Assembly (NCBI RefSeq): GCF_037975245.1
Contig: NC_092562.1
Span: 9,341,001-9,405,000 of the forward strand
DNA: 64,000 bases
From: Apostichopus japonicus
Lineage: Eukaryota; Echinodermata; Holothuroidea; Aspidochirotida; Stichopodidae
Reading direction: 5' to 3'
The notes below the pieces were generated by a model that did no database searches, was not told the DNA's origin, and was given only the letters and a program-made list of their open reading frames with translations. This document shows, one piece after another, positions 62,001 to 64,000 of this stretch (position 1 is the stretch's first letter; every line of letters begins with the position of its first letter). The translations under genes and the position numbers were made by a program.

Positions 62001-62178
62001 AAAGGGTTACAGTAGTTTTTTATCTTATTGTTAAACATTTCCAAATGAACTGACCATGTAAGTTAAAAAAGCATGATTTGGATATAGCCTAGGCCAACTT
62101 ACTTCATCTAAAAAGTCAAAGGCTCTGAACCTAGGCATCATGAGTAGACAAGCTGTGTTCCACAACCATGAGTCATTC
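28889..62178 (-). CDS. SHOC1: SHOC1 (shortage in chiasmata 1 / ZIP2 homologue), 25 coding exons seen
   Basis: A meiotic crossover protein. In mammals and plants SHOC1 pairs with SPO16 as an XPF-ERCC1-like complex that binds branched DNA and stabilises recombination intermediates (ZMM pathway). The 25 exons join with every phase matching and give about 1,594 codons; human SHOC1 is about 1,440 residues. The N-terminal half is acidic and poorly conserved. From about residue 765 there is a helicase-like and XPF-like core, with [59 protein letters not shown] and [16 protein letters not shown] helix-hairpin-helix module follows at about 1,215-1,263 ([17 protein letters not shown]). The disordered tail ends [20 protein letters not shown]. 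The XPF catalytic ERKxxxD is not present. I recognised the family from these blocks; a search would confirm it. The start codon is unresolved. Confidence 0.85.
29409..29777 (+). mobile_element. hAT-type MITE copy 2, 369 bp, 8-bp TSD
   Basis: Sister of the 21,276 element, in the same orientation. Its perfect 8-bp target duplication TACTGAAG lies at 29,401-29,408 and 29,778-29,785. The left end is mutated (CAGTGGTGAAGGAAGG); the right end matches copy 1. It lies in SHOC1 intron 24. Confidence 0.85.
29786..31963 (-). other. Rest of SHOC1 intron 24
   Basis: No exon seen. It contains the 72-75-bp repeat at 30,270-30,485 and weak echoes of it to about 31,500, recognisable by CATAGTGTCC. Confidence 0.5.
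30270..30485. repeat. 72-75-bp tandem repeat, 3 copies
   Basis: Units share ATAGTGTCC at about 30,303, 30,375 and 30,449, together with TTACTGAGCCCAATGTCA and CTGTTATAGCTCA. More diverged relics occur at 31,365-31,400 and 31,455-31,510. Confidence 0.75.
31964..32816 (-). CDS. SHOC1: SHOC1 exon 24 (disordered tail with 19-residue repeat)
   Basis: An 853-base exon starting [20 protein letters not shown] after acceptor ATCTTCTTAAG (phase 0 in) and ending HHQFPG with donor CAG|GTGAGT (phase 1). The open frame continues upstream to an ATG at 32,843, but the better model uses the pyrimidine-rich acceptor, which joins KFLK to IFEE in frame. Residues about 1,431-1,488 are three copies of a 19-residue unit. 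Confidence 0.8.
32143..32313 (-). repeat. 57-bp coding minisatellite in SHOC1 exon 24, 3 copies
   Basis: TCCTTATAAGTC recurs at 32,143, 32,200 and 32,257, 57 bases apart. In the SHOC1 frame each copy encodes 19 residues with the core [13 protein letters not shown]. The repeat is in frame, so copy number can change without breaking the protein. Confidence 0.9.
34112..34258 (-). CDS. SHOC1: SHOC1 exon 23 (helix-hairpin-helix)
   Basis: Forty-nine codons with [20 protein letters not shown] and [10 protein letters not shown], a tandem HhH module like the XPF C-terminus, used for partner or DNA binding. The acceptor is TTCCAG and the donor TAAG|GTATGC (phase 0). Confidence 0.87.
34852..34989 (-). 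CDS. SHOC1: SHOC1 exon 22
   Basis: Forty-six codons starting [20 protein letters not shown] and ending QCITAYPSK. The acceptor is ATTTGAG and the donor CAAG|GTACAA (phase 0). It fills the gap expected between the nuclease fold and the HhH module. Confidence 0.84.
36374..36455 (-). CDS. SHOC1: SHOC1 exon 21
   Basis: Codes [20 protein letters not shown] then EDQFEVK. The acceptor TTTCAGAG|T was chosen over TTTCAG because only it keeps phase. The donor is TTAAA|GTAAGG (phase 0). Confidence 0.8.
36932..37180 (+). mobile_element. tRNA-derived SINE, copy B
   Basis: The best preserved copy. A box TAGCTCAGTGGTTAA at 36,940; B box GGTTCGAGTC at 36,984-36,993; body ACAGAGTTGTTGACAATTTG; 3' motif GCGGCTTTGATAAGCCAATG; hairpin-like CCTGCTTGCAGG; then an ATACATA tail. 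It lies in SHOC1 intron 20, about 130 bases from an exon. Confidence 0.85.
37312..37521 (-). CDS. SHOC1: SHOC1 exon 20 (XPF-like nuclease fold)
   Basis: Codes [20 protein letters not shown] through [11 protein letters not shown]. It aligns with the XPF nuclease strand order, but where active XPF has ERKxxxD this exon reads DVLTGVMN, so it should be catalytically dead. The acceptor is TATTAG and the donor ACAG|GTATCC (phase 2). Confidence 0.86.
37808..37930 (+). repeat. Dispersed repeat family B, copy 1
   Basis: Shares GTGCATTTATTGCAGGATAA and GCATCCAGCAATA with 52,700-52,795. Both copies lie in SHOC1 introns. No terminal repeats are visible, so the class is unknown. Confidence 0.5.
39335..39437 (-). 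CDS. SHOC1: SHOC1 exon 19
   Basis: Codes [20 protein letters not shown] through ELLCLLES. The acceptor is CCTCAG and the donor TCAAA|GTAAGT (phase 2). Confidence 0.86.
40525..40592 (+). mobile_element. tRNA-derived SINE, copy D (3' end only)
   Basis: Contains only the conserved 3' part: ATAAGCCAATGAGGCTTCTT, CCTGCTTGCAGG and the ATACATACATAC tail. It is 5'-truncated, as expected of target-primed reverse transcription. It lies just downstream of SHOC1 exon 18. Confidence 0.75.
40683..40955 (-). CDS. SHOC1: SHOC1 exon 18
   Basis: Codes [20 protein letters not shown] through [10 protein letters not shown], including HNCVIVVS and [13 protein letters not shown], the best SHOC1 signature. The acceptor is TTGTAG and the donor TCAG|GTAAAA (phase 1). 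The exon start is duplicated upstream (see the 115-bp repeat). Confidence 0.88.
40861..41150 (-). repeat. 115-bp tandem duplication of the SHOC1 exon 18 start and acceptor
   Basis: TGATAC(A/T)ACTATTACACAG occurs at 40,861, 40,976 and 41,091. The first two copies are complete (115 bp) and the third stops at 41,150. Each full copy holds the TTGTAG acceptor and the first 95 bases of coding exon 18 on the minus strand. The unit is not a multiple of three, so use of the upstream acceptor would break the frame. Confidence 0.9.
41350..41422 (-). CDS. SHOC1: SHOC1 exon 17
   Basis: Codes [20 protein letters not shown] then NSFE, a beta-strand followed by a helix of the RecA-like fold. The acceptor is CCACAG and the donor GAAG|GTATGA (phase 1). 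Confidence 0.86.
41761..41980 (-). mobile_element. LINE 3' untranslated tail
   Basis: On the minus strand it ends in TTGTAAACATTAAAATGC... and AATAAA, and carries two CAAGCCC(A/G)CA(A/T)GGG copies. It resembles the tail at 7,240-7,390 (CTCACAAGGGTTT, CACTTCCTT), so both are probably ends of one LINE family. No coding part remains. Confidence 0.45.
42089..42396. mobile_element. Short TIR element, 308 bp, possible 6-bp TSD
   Basis: The ends are GGGATGTGCTCA (left) and TGAGCACATCCC (right), with CATATT on both sides (42,083-42,088 and 42,397-42,402). Inside are GC-rich repeats of GTGCCGGGCGG and GCTGGGCG. No coding sequence. The superfamily is uncertain; a hAT element with a decayed duplication is possible. 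Confidence 0.65.
42454..44764. mobile_element. hAT-like element, 2.3 kb, with a nested insertion
   Basis: The terminal inverted repeat is TAGTGTTGCGCCGATA at both ends, with many subterminal CCGATA/TATCGG motifs over about 90 bases per side. A perfect 8-bp target duplication CTTCCGTG lies at 42,446-42,453 and 44,765-44,772. TAGTGTTGC ends with an 8-bp duplication are typical of hAT. After removing the nested element and its duplicated target it is about 1.6 kb. No transposase reading frame is recognisable, so it is nonautonomous or decayed. Confidence 0.85.
43734..44400. mobile_element. Nested TIR element, 667 bp, 8-bp TSD
   Basis: Inside the larger element. The ends are perfect inverted copies of CAACGAGGTAAATGAATCTG, and a second inverted block (CATGTATGGAGGGTCA, then TGTTCCAGGGTGGTACTA) lies some 45 bases further in. 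The target duplication GAAAATGA is perfect at 43,726-43,733 and 44,401-44,408. No coding capacity. The superfamily is probably hAT because of the 8-bp duplication. Confidence 0.85.
45372..45526 (-). CDS. SHOC1: SHOC1 exon 16
   Basis: Codes [20 protein letters not shown] through EDLDLK, a helical charged segment. The acceptor is TGTTAG and the donor GAAG|GTGAGA (phase 0). Confidence 0.86.
46767..46907 (-). CDS. SHOC1: SHOC1 exon 15
   Basis: Codes [20 protein letters not shown] through LHKYHSIIQ. The acceptor is TTTCAG and the donor CAAG|GTATTT (phase 1). Confidence 0.85.
47539..47712 (-). CDS. SHOC1: SHOC1 exon 14
   Basis: Codes [20 protein letters not shown] through PREAVKR, the start of the conserved helicase-like region. 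The acceptor is CTTCAG and the donor AGAG|GTCAGT (phase 1). Confidence 0.86.
47745..48065 (+). mobile_element. LINE 3' end fragment
   Basis: Frame-broken [14 protein letters not shown] and [13 protein letters not shown] are followed by TACAGCGCTTTGAGATTTTA, AAAGCGCTTTATAAAT and an ATT tail. This is a second L2/CR1-like 3' end, with the same GCGCTTT-rich tail type as 17,690. It lies in SHOC1 intron 13. Confidence 0.65.
49057..49221 (-). CDS. SHOC1: SHOC1 exon 13
   Basis: Codes [20 protein letters not shown] and a basic run [16 protein letters not shown] that could act as a nuclear localisation signal. The acceptor is ATTACAG and the donor CCTG|GTAAGT (phase 1). Confidence 0.8.
49224..49322. 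repeat. Tandem duplication (about 48-50 bp) at the SHOC1 exon 13 acceptor
   Basis: GAAAGAAATACATAACAATA then TTTACTGACTGA occurs twice. The proximal copy supplies the pyrimidine tract next to the exon 13 acceptor. Confidence 0.8.
50150..50728 (-). CDS. SHOC1: SHOC1 exon 12
   Basis: A 579-base exon coding [19 protein letters not shown], a Lys/Ser-rich disordered stretch, and a conserved-looking patch [20 protein letters not shown] near residues 660-680. The acceptor is CTTACAG and the donor AAAG|GTTGGT (phase 1). Confidence 0.82.
51865..52137 (-). CDS. SHOC1: SHOC1 exon 11
   Basis: Codes [20 protein letters not shown] through [12 protein letters not shown], polar and acidic. The acceptor CAAAG|AG was chosen because it keeps phase. 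The donor is TGGG|GTAAGC. Confidence 0.75.
52587..52681 (-). CDS. SHOC1: SHOC1 exon 10
   Basis: Codes [20 protein letters not shown] through GLIVK. The acceptor is TTCTAAG and the donor AAAG|GTAAGC (phase 1). Confidence 0.8.
52700..52795 (+). repeat. Dispersed repeat family B, copy 2
   Basis: Matches 37,808-37,930 through GTGCATTTATTGCAGGATAA and GCATCCAGCAATA. The left flank GGTTAATCAA is also shared. Class unknown. Confidence 0.5.
52985..53213 (-). mobile_element. tRNA-derived SINE, copy C
   Basis: A full-length copy on the minus strand: A box TTAGCTCAGTGGTTAAC, B-box-like GGTTCGAGTCACTCC, body, then CCTGCTTGCAGGAGGATCTA and a TA-rich tail. It lies in SHOC1 intron 9, near the GC donor intron's middle. 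Confidence 0.8.
53219..53265. repeat. Short AATTAAGGTCC tandem repeat
   Basis: Three to four copies of an AAATTAAGGTCC-like 12-mer sit next to the SINE copy C head, probably slippage at the insertion junction. Confidence 0.5.
53711..53855 (-). CDS. SHOC1: SHOC1 exon 9 (GC-AG donor)
   Basis: Codes [19 protein letters not shown], a proline run, and LFDVSWEGG. The acceptor is CGTCAG. The donor is GGCAG|GCAAGT, a GC donor in the strong consensus of GC-AG introns, and frame with exon 10 holds (phase 2). Confidence 0.78.
54051..54412. repeat. Dispersed repeat family A, copy 3
   Basis: Carries the family landmarks TAATTAGACACTA, GATACAGCGATGG, TTCATTACTGTCTGCATTTT and GTCTTCAATGCC. It lacks the TAGTTTCGAATGAGG segment of copy 1. 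It carries a private insertion of about 28 bases that is itself a hairpin (AGGGAGTTGTTATGGAACTC then CCT). It lies in SHOC1 intron 8. Confidence 0.75.
54746..54862 (-). CDS. SHOC1: SHOC1 exon 8
   Basis: Codes [19 protein letters not shown] through FTWIRAG. The acceptor is TTGTTAG and the donor GGCG|GTAAGT (phase 1). Confidence 0.8.
56230..56365 (-). CDS. SHOC1: SHOC1 exon 7
   Basis: Codes [20 protein letters not shown] through TEFDIQE. The acceptor is TTAAAG and the donor GAAG|GTAATT (phase 1). Confidence 0.8.
56432..56944. repeat. Split direct duplication, about 80-110 bp, 400 bp apart
   Basis: A block with ATAACTGTGGTACAA, TAACATTATTTTACTTA and AGTATGTTATGGGT is present at about 56,432-56,525 and again at 56,832-56,944. 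The second copy has an extra internal GAATACATATGTTATAGTAA tandem step. Confidence 0.7.
57017..57062. repeat. GT microsatellite and long G run
   Basis: A (GT)n tract of about 7 repeats passes into a G run of about 13 and then GAGGAGG, a potential G-quadruplex in SHOC1 intron 6. Confidence 0.75.
57185..57293 (-). CDS. SHOC1: SHOC1 exon 6
   Basis: Codes [19 protein letters not shown] through [10 protein letters not shown]. The acceptor is CATCAG and the donor GAAG|GTATTG (phase 0). Confidence 0.8.
57647..57809 (-). CDS. SHOC1: SHOC1 exon 5
   Basis: Codes [19 protein letters not shown] through KPNCSSCFF. The acceptor is CTTTAG and the donor TTCAG|GTAGAC (phase 2). Confidence 0.8.
58576..58793 (-). 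CDS. SHOC1: SHOC1 exon 4 (NAGNAG acceptor)
   Basis: Codes [18 protein letters not shown] through [10 protein letters not shown]. The acceptor reads CTCAGCAG; both AGs (exon start 58,793 or 58,790) keep frame, differing by one residue. The donor is TTAG|GTACTG (phase 1). Confidence 0.8.
58791..59703. repeat. About 306-bp tandem triplication next to SHOC1 exon 4
   Basis: Three direct copies start at 58,791, 59,098 and about 59,405. Copies 2 and 3 are nearly identical. Each begins CTGCTGAGAAA, which on the minus strand is the CAGCAG acceptor context of exon 4, contains AGTCCAAAAACA(A/T)CATCAG, and ends near a G run. Decoy acceptors are therefore placed 0.3 and 0.6 kb upstream of the real one. 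Confidence 0.9.
60197..60275 (-). CDS. SHOC1: SHOC1 exon 3
   Basis: Codes [19 protein letters not shown] then MSYLSCG, acidic. The acceptor is CTTCAG and the donor TGTGG|GTAAGA (phase 2). Confidence 0.78.
60971..61109 (-). CDS. SHOC1: SHOC1 exon 2
   Basis: Codes [20 protein letters not shown] through [10 protein letters not shown]. The acceptor is AATTTAG and the donor GATG|GTGAGT (phase 1). Confidence 0.83.
61506..61857. mobile_element. hAT-like element, 352 bp
   Basis: The ends are CAGTGGTTCTCAA and TTGAGAACCACTG, the classic hAT terminal repeat. The flanks CGCTAGAA and CTCTAGTA agree at 6 of 8 bases, so the target duplication has decayed. No transposase. It lies in SHOC1 intron 1. Confidence 0.8.
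62103..62178 (-). CDS. SHOC1: SHOC1 first recognised coding exon
   Basis: Codes [17 protein letters not shown] then RAFDFLDE. The acceptor is TTTAACAG (phase 2 in) and the donor GATGAA|GTAAGT. If no upstream coding exon exists, translation would begin at the first Met of MMPRF. A longer open frame runs upstream through the acceptor but is probably intronic. Confidence 0.7.
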
Positions 62179-62837
62179 CTGTTAAATAGTAAATTTTGGA
62201 TATGTAAATGGCTTGTTAAAGCAATGAAAGTCTTACTCAGTCTAAGGTAGAGTAGTGAAGTGGCTCTAGTCTGTAGGAAGAGTAATGAAGCCATAGGAAA
62301 CTGAAGATATTTCCTTCCCTTCAGCTCATTGTTACATGGGAAAGGATGAATGGAATTACTTTATAACTGTTAAGGCCTAACGTACATTTACCATGGCAGG
62401 TCGACCTTTCAAACATAATTTGCCGTCAGATGACTTACAAACATTTGCCTAGCCTATCCTAATTCCTATGCCATGGTACTTGGCTAAATTTAAGATTTTT
62501 CTGTACGTTAGGCATATGGGCCTAGGGTACATTTGCTGAGGTTCTATTCGCAAACACTTAAAATGAGCCTGACGTTGGACCTAGCACAACAGCCATGCCT
62601 ACTGCCAGGCGAACAGTTATTTACTTAAATTACGTTTCCGTGAATTTTAACCCTAAAGGCCCAAGTCTATAACCCTAGTCTATAGTTGGTGTAGGCCTAG
62701 GCCTAGGCCTATTTGAACTTGTGCATTTACGAGACCGTAATTCGGCCAAAGTAATTAACTTGGTTAGGCTGTTATTACTTTCAAACGACCCATAGCTTCG
62801 AATTTGACTCGATTAAGTAGTCGAAAGATAATTCACC

Positions 62838-64000
62838 TTCGTGGAATATCTTTGGAAAGTCAAAGTTTCTCTCTAGAATCTTGGAAAAAATTACGTAAGG
62901 CGACCAAGGTCAGGGCTCATAGGTAGTATTACACCTTTATACTGTTAGGCTGGGTTACGCACGTCGAGTCTTGCACTAAACCAGACGGTCATATATCTTA
63001 CAAACAAGACAAGATTTTACCCATGCTGAAGTGGTACTGTCCAAACTAGTCGGTTTTGGAACAAAGGTTGAAAATATTATATTAACCAAAGACAAAAGAT
63101 CAACCCGTCGGTAAAATATCTTTGATTTTAGTGCCAAATTGTTTAAATGCTGTTGAACTGAAATTCGGATCGCAAATATAATAATGCATGAACGAACAGA
63201 GGTAGAGATGCCAGGGGGCAGCTGCTGCCTCAATTTGATAAGTGGGAGCAATAGTATGCTTTCTAAGTTGTATGATGGACTGGATTGTGCATATTAGTTC
63301 TAATTTTCAGTTCCATTCCTACTGTGTAAGGCACGGGCAGCATGTGGCCTGGGAACGAATTCCCTGGAATCTCTTGCAAGTAAGCACTTTCGGGACCCAA
63401 CTATATCAATATTTTATGGTAAATTAATAAAGTTTTAGCTCAAGTCTTGATAGGAAGGTCACTTCCTGTCACCCTAAATGGAGGGCACTTTTTGGCCCAC
63501 TGGCCCCGTGCTGTCTGAGGGAAACCGACAAGGGATGGCGACAATGATAAATCTAGACTTAAAATATCAGTCTGAGGGAAAACTGACAAACCTGTTGGTA
63601 ACTTGTGGGTTGGGAGTATTGCTAGGAAGCGAGACTTTCGAGGCGAGCTTCCTAACGTGTATTTATATGTATGCCTTTAGCATACATGTCCTTGGAACGT
63701 CTCGATTGATCATGGTGGTGAGAACATTTATAGGCCTACTACATTCAGAAAAGGTGGCAGAAGTATATTGTATAAGAAGTCACTTTAGAATAAAACAATA
63801 GCAACTTATATCAAACAGATATATGATAATACCATATCCCATTAGGCTGTAACAGGCATATTCCAATTTGGCGGCACAAACTGTTTGCCATTCAATTCCA
63901 CTATAACATTTACTAATATAGTAACTTATAAATTGTAACAACCAAAGTCATAATTTGTTAAATGACAAATTAATACTTTTTAATAACAAATTAGGAGTTT
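62838..64000. promoter_or_regulatory. SHOC1 upstream region, candidate 5' exon and promoter
   Basis: A minus-strand donor CGAAG|GTGAAT ending an exon at 62,837 could belong to a 5' untranslated exon of SHOC1; read into the first recognised exon it has an in-frame stop and no ATG. The palindromic GGCCTAGGCCTAGGCCTA lies at about 62,695-62,712. From 63.0 kb onward nothing supported was found. Confidence 0.3.

Noticed and set aside
63478-63801. 107-residue plus-strand frame near the right edge
   Set aside because: No recognisable domain, mixed composition, no splice or promoter support. Length is near what chance gives.
1-64000. CRISPR arrays, operons, prophage or bacterial genes
   Set aside because: All genes are spliced animal genes. 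The tandem repeats have no spacer pattern of equal-length unique sequences.

Overview
This window is animal nuclear DNA, roughly 37-40% GC by eye. It has spliced genes with GT-AG introns, short coding exons, long repeat-filled introns, tRNA-derived SINEs, non-LTR retroelement tails and many small DNA transposons. The three genes are conserved metazoan genes. Their divergence from the human proteins, the compact exons and the repeat style suggest a marine invertebrate deuterostome such as an echinoderm, possibly a sea cucumber. That assignment is an inference and is not proved by the sequence.

Layout. Bases 1-5.7 kb hold no gene I can support, only short tandem repeats. From 5,702 to about 13,560 on the minus strand lies SLC35A3, a Golgi UDP-GlcNAc transporter with 7 coding exons and a 335-residue product. 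It starts head-to-head with ATPAF1 on the plus strand (13,575-26,446, 10 exons, 305 residues), a mitochondrial F1-ATPase assembly chaperone. The 5' untranslated exon of the first sits within a few bases of the start codon of the second, so they probably share a bidirectional promoter. From 28,889 to about 62,180 on the minus strand lies SHOC1 (ZIP2 homologue), a meiotic crossover factor with an inactive XPF-like core. I resolved 25 coding exons whose splice phases all agree, giving about 1,594 codons. Only the first exon and start codon remain uncertain. ATPAF1 and SHOC1 converge tail-to-tail.

The rest is repeats. SHOC1 intron 16 (41.4-45.4 kb) is a transposon nest. It holds a 2.3 kb hAT-like element with a perfect 8-bp target-site duplication. 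A second terminal-inverted-repeat element with its own perfect 8-bp duplication sits inside it, and a third TIR element and a LINE tail lie alongside. Two 370-bp hAT-type MITEs, a further hAT-like element, four SINE copies and a three-copy dispersed family (one copy split by another insertion) are spread through the window. Many introns carry minisatellites. Some touch coding sequence: a 57-bp repeat inside the last long SHOC1 exon and a 115-bp repeat that copies a SHOC1 splice acceptor together with its exon start.

The three genes share no pathway: sugar-nucleotide transport in the Golgi, ATP synthase assembly in mitochondria, and meiotic recombination in the nucleus. I found no operon, CRISPR, phage or otherwise clearly new biological system. 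The novel material is structural: splice-site duplications, nested transposons and repeat families.
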